Source: Tritrichomonas musculus
Lineage: Eukaryota > Parabasalia > Tritrichomonadida > Tritrichomonadidae
NCBI GenBank assembly: GCA_039105265.1
Contig: JAPFFF010000045.1
Span: 558,001-622,000, forward strand
Length of the DNA stretch: 64,000 bases
Direction of reading: 5' to 3'
Positions 21,001 to 30,100 of this stretch are shown here, piece after piece. The position numbers were made by a program, and so were the translations under genes. Position 1 is the first letter of the stretch; the number at the start of each line of letters is the position of its first letter. The notes below the pieces were generated by a model. That model worked only from the letters and a program-made list of their open reading frames with translations, was not told where the DNA came from and searched no databases.

Positions 21001-22455
21001 GCATCAGAACTTGTGAGCATCAGTATTGATGAAATTGAAGGCTCAAATTCATTTGAAGAAACAGACATCAAACATTTGATTTATGTTGATTCATTAGGTA
21101 ATGAACTTCCAGATCCAACTGAAACACCAACACAATCAGCCACTCAGTCTGCAACACAATCAGCCACTCAGTCTGCAACACAATCAGCCACTCAGTCAGC
21201 TACTCAATCAGCCACTCAGTCAGCTACTCAATCACCAACACAATCAGCAACAGAGTCACCCACTCAGTCAGCTACTCAATCACCAACACAATCAGCAACA
21301 GAGTCACCAACACAATCAGCAACAGAGTCACCAACACAATCAGCAACAGAGTCACCAACACAATCAGCAACAGAGTCAGCTACTCAATCTGCAACGAAAT
21401 CGGCCACTCAAAGTCCATCAGAGACACCGACAGAAGTACCGACTGAGTCGCCAACAGAATTACCAGGAATCATTGTTGTTAGTCCAGAGGACACCATTGA
21501 TAATCGTTTCGAGTTGATTGTCAATGATTCATCCGTAGTTCAAGTTCACATCAACATTTCCAACTTCACGAACATTGAGCACGATGGCGATGGTGGTGCC
21601 ATCCATCTCGTCAACACCACACTTGAATGCGAGAACGTCGAGTTCACACACTGCACAACTACAAAAGGCGGTGGCGGTGCCATTTACATTGACAACACAG
21701 ACGAAATCAAAAACCCAATTTCTCTCATCAACCTCAGCTTCACTGAGTGCAAGGCTGAATACGGCGGTGCTGTCTACATCCACTGCAGTTCGAAGAATGA
21801 CAAAGTCCTGATCATGAATTGCGTATTCACAAACAACGTTGCAGATGGCAAAGAAGGCGAAAGCAAGAGATACGGCGGAAGCGCTGTTTATCTTTCTGCA
21901 CGAAAAGGACGACTTAAGTCCAACGTTTTTGTCGACAACATTGGCGACATCACCGTCAAAATTGTCAATAATTTTGTCGATGATAACAAGGACAAGTCTA
22001 CATCACTTCTCGAAGTCTCCGAGTGTGACTTCAAGGCCGCAAAAGGTTCAAAGAATAGCTTGTATTACATCCGTGGAAATTACGGATCAAAGCTCCAGTT
22101 GAAAGACTGCACTTTTGCTGGCGATTTGAAGCCGGGATCACATCACATCGACGGCAAAGAAATTGTCAAGAATTCACCTAAACTTATGATTAAGAATTGC
22201 AGGTTTGCTGATGATGAAGGAATGACTTCTAACGCAATCAGCCTCTTGTCAGATGGAATGAGAACACAAGTCTTTAATGATGAGAAATCATCATATGATA
22301 TTAGAAAGGAATCTTTGTCTAAAACTTGGAAGATTGCAATGATTCCATCTGTGGCAATAATACTTGTATCATTTGCTATCATTTACATTAATAGAATGAA
22401 ACAAAACGATCAGCAAGACGATAGTAATTTAGAAAATGATACATTTGATCTCTAA
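15094..22455 (+). CDS. giant Pmp-like beta-helix surface protein with Thr/Ser/Pro stalks
   Basis: 2,453 residues in one open frame. The N-terminus (MLFYLFTLFFRVIPP) is a plausible signal peptide. Residues about 20-810, 1510-2000 and 2125-2385 are made of short parallel beta-helix turns with recurrent GGAIYI/GGALYI and CxF..N motifs, like polymorphic membrane proteins of Chlamydia and the trichomonad Pmp family. Between them lie two copies of a module of about 250 residues (about 827-1079 and 1108-1359). Each module starts PIPEG and shares GKKC/GKRC, YEYTF, RILPYG and DWTTESD; its fold looks like a carbohydrate-binding beta-sandwich, which is inference. Two low-complexity TESPTQSA stalks follow at about 1360-1509 and 2008-2123. 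A single membrane helix (about 2413-2433) precedes a 20-residue acidic tail ending NDTFDL. This is a type I surface protein, probably an adhesin or host-contact molecule. Confidence 0.85.
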   Translation: MLFYLFTLFFRVIPPKQSQNLFLKNNIQLKDIDACHNIHDNKYSPQTYTSQFIKCDGSSSQNALMSYVRINFTNITTTNGNYLLYSISAQVNLEGCNFLNDKFKTAMIYSTTKDITVYSNMMINCFSTQSASADVCLVKTEAAQGTHSDFQNNTITFVDHTSSCRAFTIKFSTNCIFKGNTITRASKTANGDNSVAKFDSTNSADDPILFSDNIIDNCLGGNGALVNFPNIEYHLQIINTTFKNMANHKSGNAGYYINVGHKSSITKPLFSFIRCTFYYLESNAQYGSALGLWYKGGQNNNNMALIINECIFENVYYGYSGDAGGACGYNYATSIKNSHMTVTDCTFKNCSSIKGGSAICFVVDSAQLIVERNTFINCRSTNNACLGGAIYINYMQAVPAVVIKDCTFESTVSNNPAKGNAITAIQSAGAHKLTIENCQFTNCGTNGFVIHSPLNELVVTASSIDFTENTAGKACGGIDAQNCQSCQIEHVQFTNSNSNPAFTITQADNAEASLRINYCVFDGWLGTEKKSFEISIGSENFEFNHNILRNMIGSGPNNYFGSININSKIRTFEINNMTFTDNQCKSLYSGGIGLLIEGMNKLSFIDCKFLNNYAIQDTTQSRSTDYYNGDGGGFQIGYLSTVNFIDVLFQNCQFKQNRAYRHGGALAIQTLRTIDIINCQFESNEANSRSSSSSLLYEDHFSEKNEGRGGALYINPTYASSSDYMRTINIDGCTFTSNKAFDGFAIYIEGDAKAHTNFAIRNNNFVDNYHPDYNSIEKSMITTEVLTLDRAMILGNTFNSNDNIVASKLLYVDHSGIPPRPTSTPLPIPEGAPIPLSIPVDELTASNNNKECTVPVTCPTDQETETPCGKKCLSTGDNQIYYEYTFLGEGFQVFGSYGPELHQYSIYLDETFMITVDQNQMTPTNYVLQYSSRILPYGQHKVKIAGIGQAFEIYKLAYWPSINSMRVNITDFQGTQDWTTESDNVGGVIKYTDSSSASATTTFAASKFWIFGSKASTTSSMDVTYGDFSDTVNTQITGDRENMAMIFDSPYFALGSNELRFNPKGQVRISCIFYLVSAPPTPTETPTETPSQSPLATPTFSPSPTPLPIPEGIEIPISIPIDSMTSNGGKACSNPTCTNSLETNNPKCGKRCWSTGNHLVTYEYTFFGVGFQVYGTNDNKHGRYEIYLDGVLLETVDQHSSRQESVLQFQSRILPYGEHHIKIAGVGDVYEFYKIAYWPSLQAIRLNITSMEKNADWTTESDGIGGVRQYVSSSGKTAKKRIICSKFWVYGTKADWHRKMTVTFGSHSHEIDEQITGSRQSSVLVYESPELEYSMGDLMFTSSGTVTIDCIYLIGEIIYATPSMSPMATPTESPSQSPSQSPTESPTESPTESATESPTESATESPTQSATESPTESATESPTQSATESPTESATQSPTQSATESPTESATESPTQSATESPTESATESPTQSATESPTESPTQSPTQSATQSATQSPSETPVPSMTPQRTYYPNTVLTYIDKNITDGSTIPSGQIQGGDDNIKQISGCRFSNIGAPNNRNYYIQIKSEVLFYDNIFENDVNPTGDSAGVLWQNYNGRFTITNCKFIRIAAKNVNGLVINTNFNSKAVANNLELIIERSEFIDCGKQNDNRPLIDSINNEGMLKIYECNFTFNNAGMSFRVLETVHNNVLFEGCRFTRCGNNTIQIGTETDNPQGTFTFRNNYVTLNEGQFIRAEKLRNKPIIEDNIFESITLENNHLILISHNQNLIEIINNTFSGITSSGNENSYCGGASISLTSSMSDYTIRYTNCKFNEIKNNHETSPNNHGGSLQIGFINNFDTNIELLTCEFTGNIVKGGHGGGVALRSSKIIKIDRCKFDSNTANNEGDTNGNKGFGGGIYISSSFTSNSEDKCSDSVTISGCTFNNNKGYQGYGIYIQGNINCDTDLKINNNNAFTNNAGIVSHHQDGCIIASELVSISIDEIEGSNSFEETDIKHLIYVDSLGNELPDPTETPTQSATQSATQSATQSATQSATQSATQSATQSATQSPTQSATESPTQSATQSPTQSATESPTQSATESPTQSATESPTQSATESATQSATKSATQSPSETPTEVPTESPTELPGIIVVSPEDTIDNRFELIVNDSSVVQVHINISNFTNIEHDGDGGAIHLVNTTLECENVEFTHCTTTKGGGGAIYIDNTDEIKNPISLINLSFTECKAEYGGAVYIHCSSKNDKVLIMNCVFTNNVADGKEGESKRYGGSAVYLSARKGRLKSNVFVDNIGDITVKIVNNFVDDNKDKSTSLLEVSECDFKAAKGSKNSLYYIRGNYGSKLQLKDCTFAGDLKPGSHHIDGKEIVKNSPKLMIKNCRFADDEGMTSNAISLLSDGMRTQVFNDEKSSYDIRKESLSKTWKIAMIPSVAIILVSFAIIYINRMKQNDQQDDSNLENDTFDL
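19189..19590 (+). repeat. coding Ser/Thr/Pro minisatellite, block 1
   Basis: Tandem units encoding (T/S)ESPT(E/Q)SA within the surface protein, mainly 12- and 24-bp steps in multiples of three, so copy-number change keeps the frame. Probable O-glycosylated stalk. Confidence 0.85.
21115..21430 (+). repeat. coding Ser/Thr/Pro minisatellite, block 2
   Basis: A second tandem array in the same gene, dominated by TQSA and TESPTQSA units, with lengths in multiples of three. It separates the second and third beta-helix segments. Confidence 0.85.
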
Positions 22456-22847
22456 ATTGGTATTTAGAGAGCTTTTTATAAAGGACAATTGTCCTTCTTT
22501 TTAATTAATAATTAAATTAATTAAAGAAAATCTAGCTTTTTTTTAAATTTTATTTTCTATATCTATTAAAAATTTCTATGAGTTTTCTCAAAATGCAAAA
22601 TTTTACTTTAAAATAAATTTTTAAAACATACCTTTATATCTTATAATTGTCAAAATTTATTATAAAATTTTATAATAAAATATATAATTATATAAATATG
22701 TAAAACTATTTAATCATAATTCATTAGAAAAAATGTTTTTTTACCCCAAAATTTTTATTTTTTTAATTCAATGTATACTCAAATTTTAACGTGTTTTTTA
22801 TTGAAAAAAAATATCATTTGAATACAAAATACGTTATTTTCATTTTT
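22456..22847. other. intergenic region
   Basis: The perfect palindrome AGGACAATTGTCCT at 22482-22495 lies shortly after the surface protein stop and may form a 3' stem. The remainder is A/T-rich without coding signal; the initiator of the next gene is at its end. Confidence 0.5.
22840..22845 (+). promoter_or_regulatory. initiator-like element (TCATTT)
   Basis: TCATTT with A22842 as +1 gives a 6-nt leader before ATG 22848. This supports the ATG over the upstream GTG at 22791, which would lie before the transcription start. Confidence 0.5.
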
Positions 22848-24149
22848 ATGAATAGCAACAATTCATTGGTTTCTCGTCGTTTAAAACCTAAAGTTCTCCT
22901 AGTTTCAAAAAAGAAAAGTAACGAAAAACAAATTTTACCAACCGAAGAAGAACTCATTCGTGCCCTTGATGTAAATCCATCAGATAGGACTCAGAAAGAT
23001 ATCGATACTATTCTCGCAATTGTTGGAAAATGGAAAGATTTTCAAACTTTTATCAAAATGGACCAAGAAAAAAAAGAAATTTGTCGTCGTATTACTTATG
23101 AAAGATATGATACAAATGATTTCGTTATTAAACAAGGTGATGACCCTGATGGGTGGTATTTAATTCTTTCTGGCACATGCTCAATTTATATTTTAATTAA
23201 TTCAGATTTTGGACATGAAGCTATTCCTCCATCAGTTCTAAGTACATTAAAAAATTCATTTGGACAAGAAAAGTGCTTTTTGTGTGTTGCTAAAAAATTC
23301 CCATCGCAAGAGTTTGGATCAACTGCTCTTACAAACAATGATAAAAGAAACGCTTCAATTCTCGCTGATGAACCCTCATTAATATTACGTGTTGATCCTC
23401 ATTTATATAGAGATACAGCTGCTTGGGTTGCTAGGGCACAACTTGAGAAGAAAGCTAATTTATTATCACATATTCCTCAATTACAATTTTTGAGGGATCT
23501 TCCACCAGAAGATAAAATATTTACTAGGCTTGGGGAAAATATGATCGAAAATAGACTTGAAACGGGACGAGTGATTAATGCCCAAAATATTGTTGCCGAA
23601 GATTGCTTTTGCGTTATTGAAGAAGGTCTTTTATACAAACAAAGAATTGTAGATTTCACAAATTTCAATAAAAACGACATGAAAATTAATACCAAAAATC
23701 AACATCAATTTCCGATTAACTTACCACCAGGAAAACATACAGTAACAATCAAAAAGTTAGGCCCAAAAACGATGTTTCCAGATCCGACATTAAAAGATTA
23801 TATTTCCTATCCGTTTTCTTTAGTTGTTGTCGAGCCTGTTACTTTTTATGCCTTAAAGCAATCAGATCTCACATCAATGCTCTTAAACGCGCACATAGAG
23901 CGGATTAGAAACAGTGTTCGTGACGAGCCAACTGACGACGAGGTAATTCAAATGCACATCGAGAGACAGCAAGCGATACAATGGCAGCTTTTCAAGAAAA
24001 AATGCGTTAAGGAAGTAAGAAGGGAAATAAAAGTCGAAAAGCAAATGGCACTCGGACAGTGGTGCGTCAGAAGATGCGGCGTTCCTAAAACAATTAAAGA
24101 TCATAAGCATTTCCCTCCTTTAAAGAGAGTACAGAGTCAGAATGATTGA
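22848..24149 (+). CDS. cyclic nucleotide-binding domain protein
   Basis: 433 residues from ATG 22848 (MNSNNSLVSRRLK). The frame extends upstream to a GTG, but the initiator-like TCATTT six bases before the ATG favours this start. Residues about 62-180 form a cNMP-binding beta-barrel: RYDTNDFVIKQGDDPDGWYL followed by ILSGTCSIYI, then EFGSTALTNNDKRNASILA at the phosphate-binding cassette. The cassette Glu of the usual FGE(L/I)AL is Ser here while the Arg (KRNAS) is kept, so affinity for cAMP or cGMP may be reduced. A second, weaker barrel follows at about 215-330, and the C-terminus is basic and helical. No kinase, channel or membrane part is present. Related proteins act as regulatory subunits or ciliary/cytoskeletal scaffolds; the role here is unknown. 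Confidence 0.75.
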   Translation: MNSNNSLVSRRLKPKVLLVSKKKSNEKQILPTEEELIRALDVNPSDRTQKDIDTILAIVGKWKDFQTFIKMDQEKKEICRRITYERYDTNDFVIKQGDDPDGWYLILSGTCSIYILINSDFGHEAIPPSVLSTLKNSFGQEKCFLCVAKKFPSQEFGSTALTNNDKRNASILADEPSLILRVDPHLYRDTAAWVARAQLEKKANLLSHIPQLQFLRDLPPEDKIFTRLGENMIENRLETGRVINAQNIVAEDCFCVIEEGLLYKQRIVDFTNFNKNDMKINTKNQHQFPINLPPGKHTVTIKKLGPKTMFPDPTLKDYISYPFSLVVVEPVTFYALKQSDLTSMLLNAHIERIRNSVRDEPTDDEVIQMHIERQQAIQWQLFKKKCVKEVRREIKVEKQMALGQWCVRRCGVPKTIKDHKHFPPLKRVQSQND

Positions 24150-24160
24150 TTTAGCTAATA

Positions 24161-24268
24161 TTAAACTTTGTTTTTTATTTTTCGCGTGTAAACTTACGGT
24201 TTCTAAGAATTTATTTCAAATATTGAATGATTTATTTTTTACACGCGAAAATTAAAAAACAAAGTTTA
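24161..24268. repeat. 108-bp stem-loop just after the cNMP-binding gene
   Basis: TAAACTTTGTTTTTTATTTT plus CGCGTGTAAA on the left pairs with the inverse sequence ending at 24268 (about 31 bp, one mismatch). It begins 12 bases after the stop codon. It may be a MITE or a structured 3' end; the length of the arms favours a MITE. Confidence 0.6.
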
Positions 24269-24888
24269 GTTGTACGAAATGAATAAATTAATAGATACTT
24301 CAATATAAAAATGTGTTAAAATTAACATTTTTCATGTATAGAATAAAAAACACATGTGATATTAAAAATTATTATTTTAGTTATAATAAGATATGATAAA
24401 AAAATTCTTAAGTTAAAAAGCTGAAAAAAATTGAAAATTCCATTGAAAAATTAAAACAAAGACGTTAATCTCATTGATGCTTTTTAATTTTTTATCTTAA
24501 GATTTTTTTTAAATTATAATAAATAAGCAAGATACCTTACACAATAATAAATGAGATTAAAAAAAATTAAAGATAGGGGCAATCTGCATCCCCGTTAAAA
24601 ATGCACATCTTTCTGTTTTTTTTCTAAAAACTAAAATATCTCAAAAAATATCATTATTCAACTTTTTTAATTTAAACTTTTCTAATACACATGTGATATT
24701 AATAATTATTATTTTAGTTATAATAAGATATGATAAAAAAATGCAAATAATTTGTCATATTTGAACCATCATTTTTTCAAAATTGGCCAGTCCAAACAGC
24801 TTGAAAATTAAGCTGTATATTGTTCGAATAAATAATTTGTATTCTAAAATTTTGGGCAGATCTGACTTTCAATTCAGAGAGCCCGGGA
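24269..24888. other. intergenic region with a short direct repeat
   Basis: A sequence of about 55 bp starting ACACATGTGATATTAA occurs at 24351-24411 and again at 24688-24741. Between them an inverted pair around CTTAAG/AAAAAGC (near 24405-24425 and 24478-24505) suggests another small palindromic unit. No gene. Confidence 0.5.
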
Positions 24889-25227
24889 ATGAAAAGAACT
24901 TACAAAAAAATGGAAATTGCAATTCCTCCAATAAAAAGCACAGCTTCATCGACAGTGATTTCTCCAAAATCACAACAACCTATTCGTAAAAAGGGAAGGA
25001 GAGTTGCTAGAAAGAAAGCTGCTCGTAAAGCTGGTCAACTTACTGCAATGGCAAGTCCGGCTGGTCCACCTTCGCCATCAACGGCAGCCGCAGTTGCTGC
25101 AAGTGGCGCTATTGGTATAAATGGAATTAGCAAAGCTGCTAACAAAAAAATCACAAGAACTCCAAAAAGACGTGTTACTGCTCCTCGCCTTTCACCGAAA
25201 GTGCCACTGCGCTCTTTAAAAGTGTAA
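24889..25227 (+). CDS. small basic Ala/Ser/Pro-rich protein, H1-like composition
   Basis: 112 residues from ATG 24889, or 105 from the in-frame ATG at 24910 (MEIAIPPIKS), which looks slightly more natural. The product is strongly basic: RKKGRRVARKKAARKAG in the middle, TPKRRVTAPR near the end, and an Ala/Gly/Ser/Pro stretch between. It has no globular fold signal. Composition resembles the lysine- and alanine-rich tails of linker histones in protists, so a DNA- or RNA-binding nuclear role is possible, but this is composition only. Codon use and base content differ clearly from flanking noncoding DNA. A run of TTATTA repeats follows the stop. The gene sits 225 bp upstream of LSm5 on the same strand. 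Confidence 0.55.
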   Translation: MKRTYKKMEIAIPPIKSTASSTVISPKSQQPIRKKGRRVARKKAARKAGQLTAMASPAGPPSPSTAAAVAASGAIGINGISKAANKKITRTPKRRVTAPRLSPKVPLRSLKV

Positions 25228-25452
25228 GGGGAAAAAAAGAGTTAATCGAGAATATTTTGTTTTGTTGTTGTTATTATTATTATTATTATTATTGAGATGT
25301 TTTAAATTGAATAAATTGTTCTTATTATTATAATAATAGCCAATGATTATTATAACCATTTTTACTGTTTTATTAGTATTAGCTATTTTAATATTTTTTG
25401 TATTCCAAAAAGAATTTCATAATTTTGAACATTTTTCATATCACATATCTAT

Positions 25453-25743
25453 ATGAGCGTATATAACTCGTCAATTCTTAATGTTCAACCTCTCGAACTT
25501 ATTGATCAATCAATTGGTAAGTCTGTGCATGTTATAACAAATTATGGAATAGAATATAATGGCACTTTAGAAGGAATAGATGCCACAGTCAATTGTGTTC
25601 TTTCCAACGCAGATGAAGTAAACGTGTTAAAACCCGATACACCAAAAAAGCATCACAATCTGATACTAGTAAATGGTGCTCATATTTCCATAATTGTTCC
25701 TACCACTAATAACGAATCAGAAAATAATGCTAACGAAAATTAA
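25453..25743 (+). CDS. LSM5: U6 snRNA-associated Sm-like protein LSm5
   Basis: 96 residues, the size of LSm proteins. The Sm1 motif spans PLELIDQSIGKSVHV through GTLEGIDATVNCVL, with the typical G-x-L-x-G-x-D-x-x-x-N core. Sm2 is LILVNGAHISIIVP, which matches the ILLNGNNI-type Sm2 peculiar to LSm5. The N-terminal PLEL(I/V)D is also an LSm5 trait. In eukaryotes LSm5 is part of the LSm2-8 ring on U6 snRNA and the LSm1-7 ring in mRNA decay. The C-terminal 15 residues are Asn/Glu-rich. TCATA (25436) and TCACA (25441) are both possible initiators, giving leaders of 15 or 10 nt. Trichomonads have few introns but keep spliceosome parts, so the gene is expected. Confidence 0.85.
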   Translation: MSVYNSSILNVQPLELIDQSIGKSVHVITNYGIEYNGTLEGIDATVNCVLSNADEVNVLKPDTPKKHHNLILVNGAHISIIVPTTNNESENNANEN

Positions 25744-25823
25744 AACAAAATTATATACAAAGTTTTTTAAACTGTAATGAATTTGCAATTTTGGAACTCA
25801 CCAAAATCTTTTTTTTTTTTTTT

Positions 25824-26721
25824 ATAGGTGTGGCGATCGGAAGTGAAGTGTCAGAAAAATTAAAAAATCCATGGAATGGGTTGATATTTTGTTTTTAGGA
25901 ATATAATTATAATATAATATTTATAAAATTATTATTTTGAAAATTCTATGTATCAATTTCAAGATATGATTATTTAGGAAATTCAATTGAAAATAATCGT
26001 TTTTTCACAATGATAAATGTAATTGTTTTATAATTTTCCAACTAATGAAAAGATTTTCGAGTAAACAATATTAAAGAGAAAACATATGACACCAAAAAAG
26101 AAAGTAGATTCTCTAAGATAAATCTTTTTGGACATTCATTTTAGATCTGAAAATTGAAAATATATAATATAAGTAACATGTGCTTAAAAAAATAAAGTAT
26201 ATCGTTTACAAAGAAGAAAAAACTAAAATCAATTCGTTTTTTTTTTTCAATTTTGAATAAATTAGGATAAATAATTTTTTATTTCATACATAATGAATTT
26301 AAAAAATTGTTCTTTCCTATGATATAGATCATCTTAATTTCTTTTTTCCAATTTCTTGATTGATTTATATGAAATGATTAAAAAATATAATATCAAATTT
26401 ATTATTTGATAAGTTTTATTATTTTTCCTTGATATTTCGAAATATTTAAAAATATCCAAATGGTTTAATATGCGAATGGCTTATAAAATTTTACAAAAAA
26501 GCTTAAAATAAATTATATTTTTCATATAACATGTCTCAGATTTGAAAGAAAATATCATTTATTTTATATCTTAAATCCTGCACATAGAATTTTATTTTTT
26601 ATTCAAAATTTATAATCAATATATCATATAACATTTAATTAATTGGTTTATTTTGTGATCCATGGATTTTTTAAGTTTTATTTCAATTATTTGACACTTC
26701 ACTTCCGATCGCCACACCTAT
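25824..26721. mobile_element. 898-bp non-autonomous element with 30-bp perfect terminal inverted repeats
   Basis: ATAGGTGTGGCGATCGGAAG at 25824 starts a 30-bp terminal repeat whose exact complement ends at 26721 (26692-26721). Both flanks are T runs, so any target duplication is masked. The interior is AT-rich without frames. Superfamily unknown. Confidence 0.85.
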
Positions 26722-28571
26722 TTTTTTTTTTCCCTTGAATAATAAAAGGTAGTTAAAAAAAAATCTGTCCTGATTTTTTGACCCAAAATTATATATATGA
26801 TTAAATACACATTAAATATTAAAAATATGTTATTTATTGTCAAATTCGTCTTTTAATGCCCGAAGAAAAAGCAATGTTTTATCCCTCAGAAAAAGTGAAA
26901 AATTGAAGATTTGCTTAGTTTTAAAACATTAATCTTATTTAATGCCAGATTATAAATATAATTTGATTTTATTGATTATGAAAAAAATTTGAATATATTA
27001 AGATAATTATGTTTTAAAATTTTAATTTTAATTTGGCAGTGTTATACCTCACCTCTACCTATATAATATATATTTTATTATTTTATACTAATTATAATAA
27101 TTATATACATGCTTTATTTCATCAGTTAATAGTAAATTAATTAAGATAAAAATAAATTACAAGATTTTCAATAGATATTATTAACTTTTTAAAAACTTAT
27201 TTGTTTTTAAGGTTCACAATTTTTTTATTCAAAAAAATTTATTTTCTTTTGAAAAATTAGAATTATATAATAATTTGTATATTATATTGTAATTTATATT
27301 TTTTATTTTATTTATATGTTATTAACATATTATAATTATTTATACATATTTAAATCGTAAATATATATTGTTATTTACTTTATTTAAAAATATATTGGCA
27401 CATCTATAAGGAAGGAAAATATATATCAAAAAGTTTAAATTTGAAAACCTTAACAAAACATTTGACAACTTTTCATGATATATTTTTAATATCTAAAAAT
27501 TTAAAAGATGAATTGCAATAATAACAATAAATAAATATATATACATATATGATAAAGAATAAAATTTACTAAAAAGTTAAAATTCTGGACAAAAAAAAAG
27601 ATAATAATCGAAATTATAAGTGATATCAAAAAAAATGTTTAAAATATATATATATCATAAGATTAAAAATAAAAAGAAAAACATATAACATGTATAAAAT
27701 AATTAATTATTCTAAAAACGTATAATTAAAAAATATTTAGATATATTTTTAGCTCAGCATATTAACATCATTTGAATACATTTTTTCATATATGTTATTT
27801 AAGCATGCTATTTTTATTATATAAGTAGTATTATTCATTCTGTTTCTAAGTGCTGAATAGCAATAAAAATCAATGACTTTAAATTGATAAAATAACCAAT
27901 TTTCAAATATTCGCTTCATTTTTTCATTCAAAAAAGCAGCTTAATTTAAATTTTTTTTATTCAATAGATTGATTGAAGAAATAAAAATATTATAATTTGA
28001 TTGTATGCCATATCAAAAATATCATATATCAAAATAAGAGGTAGAGGTGAATATTCATTATTCTTTCTAATCAAATTTGGATGACAAAAAATTAAAATTT
28101 GTATTTTTTGAAATGTTAAATGCTTTTTAAGTTTAAATAAATGTTATTTTTTATGATTTGCAATATGATAAAGTTATATATTAAGACAATATTCATTGAT
28201 TTCTTATTTGTGCAAAATTATCGAAATATTATTATTTCAAAAAAGTTCATCAGATCGGGACATATAAAAGATATTTTACTTTTTTAAAAGTATTAATAGC
28301 ATATTCACAAGCATATGTTTTATATTATTTCATTTATTCTTTAAAAACTTTCTTTTTTAAAAATTTTATGACCTTTGAATAATAGGTACTCCAACGATTA
28401 AATTGCTCAGAAAATTTAATTCAAATTAATTCTTTATATATTAGTAATAAAATTATCATAATTAATATACATAAAATTAATCATAAATATTGGTATATTT
28501 ATTTTCCCAAAATGTCTATCAGGAGTCGGGATTTCCCTTTTAAGAATTCACAAAGGTACCATTTATCTGAG
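26722..28571. other. gene-poor AT-rich region
   Basis: No supported gene in 1.85 kb. CACCTCTACCT at 27050-27060 and its complement at 28039-28049 form an inverted pair exactly 1,000 bp end to end, which might bound an old element, but no flanking duplication is seen. Confidence 0.45.
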
Positions 28572-29051
28572 TAGACTTGTTATTCTCCGATTATCGAGAT
28601 CGATAATTGATTGACTTTTTGATATCGATACATAAATATACACAGATTCTCGAGATCGATTTCAGAGATCGAGATTTTTTTTTCACTGCTTTTGATATCA
28701 GAATTTACAATTAAACTTTTTGATAAATATATGATCGTAATTCATTCTCAAATATTTCATAAAAAAGAATGTATTTTTTTTGATTTTAATCTTAAAATAA
28801 ACATCAATACATTATATTACTTATTTTTAAATATTATAAAATCACAAATACCAATTATAAAAAAAGATAAAGCTGTTTGAGATCTCGAGATCTCGGTAAT
28901 TGATATCAAGTTTACAATCATTTTTATATCACATTTCATATCTGATATCTTGATAATCGATAATCTCGATATCAGATTTTTAAACTGATAATCGAGTATC
29001 AGATATAAAAAAGTGACGTTTTTGATATAGATTCTCAAAATAACAAGTCTA
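28572..29051. mobile_element. MITE family A, copy 3 (8-bp target duplication TATCTGAG)
   Basis: A 480-bp copy with termini TAGACTTGTTATT/AATAACAAGTCTA and an exact flanking octamer TATCTGAG on both sides. The sequence is very close to 4970-5448. No transposase. Confidence 0.92.
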
Positions 29052-29228
29052 TATCTGAGTGTTAGGGCAAAATTTTAATTTAAAATTGACCTTGATTTTT
29101 CATATTTTATTATATTATACTTAAGAATCTTTAAAAACTTTTCACCGATCAGAATTTAATAATAAATATTTAATGGAAAGATATTTATATTTTTATAAAT
29201 ATCTTTGAAAAAGTGAAACTTAAAATTA

Positions 29229-29446
29229 GACCTCTTAGTTAAGAAAGGTGGCCGTTAATTTATTTGTCTCAAAGTTCGTTATTTTATTTCAAACTTTCTT
29301 ATGTTTTGAATGCTTCTTACAAATTAAAAATTTTATTTTTCTCTCAAAATCCTAACAAAGTTTGAGAGGAGATAACAAAATTGGATAGAATTATAACGAA
29401 CTTTGAGACAAATAAATTAACGGCCACCTTTCTTTACTAAGAGGTC
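29229..29446. mobile_element. 218-bp MITE with about 52-bp inverted ends, TA site
   Basis: GACCTCTTAGTTAAGAAAGG at the left end and its near-complement at the right (one-base gap) extend to about 52 bp of inverted repeat, including GTGGCCGTTAATTTATTTGT. Both ends abut TA, the target of Tc1/mariner-type transposases. No coding capacity. Confidence 0.82.
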
Positions 29447-29472
29447 TATTATTATATTCACAAATTTTGGAT

Positions 29473-30100
29473 TTTCAAATTTCAAAATATCGGGATAATA
29501 TATCTGTTGTTATTAATTTTTATTTTTTTATTTTCTATTATTATTATTTTATTTTTATTTACTTATATTTATATAAATTTATTTATATTTATATTTTTTG
29601 GGTAATGAAATATTTTAGTTATTTCATTTTTTTAAGTAATTCACCATTTTATGGTTAATCCAAATTTCAAAATGTAGGGAAAATAATTCATTTATAATAA
29701 ATTATCTTTACATTAATTTCATATTTATATATATTATATTTGTTGTATCAAATTAAATAAATATAATATTTAGAATATCATAAGTATTTTATAAGATATA
29801 AAAATACTTATTTTTGTAAAAGTTGAATAAACAAAAATTTCAATTTAACCTTTTTTGGTGTATTTCAAATTTTAAAATGTAGGCTTAATATATTATTTAT
29901 TGGTCGTTTATTCATTTTATATATGTATGCATATTTTAACATATATATTTAATATGATTCAAAAGAAAATATATTTCATTTATTTAATTATATACTAAGA
30001 TATGATATTTTTTATTGAAAATTATTAATTTGAATGTTATAAATTAACCAATTTAGGCGAATTCTAAATATCAAATAATTTCATATATATCTTCCAATAG
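29473..30100. repeat. possible degenerate tandem repeat of about 195 bp
   Basis: A motif like CAAATTTCAAAATGTAGG recurs near 29473, 29660, 29862 and 30059. Spacing is regular but the copies have diverged heavily and AT-richness inflates similarity. No gene in this stretch. Confidence 0.3.

Noticed and set aside
27050-28049. 1,000-bp element bounded by CACCTCTACCT
   Set aside because: The arms are only 11-12 bp and no flanking duplication was found; chance cannot be excluded in so long a stretch.
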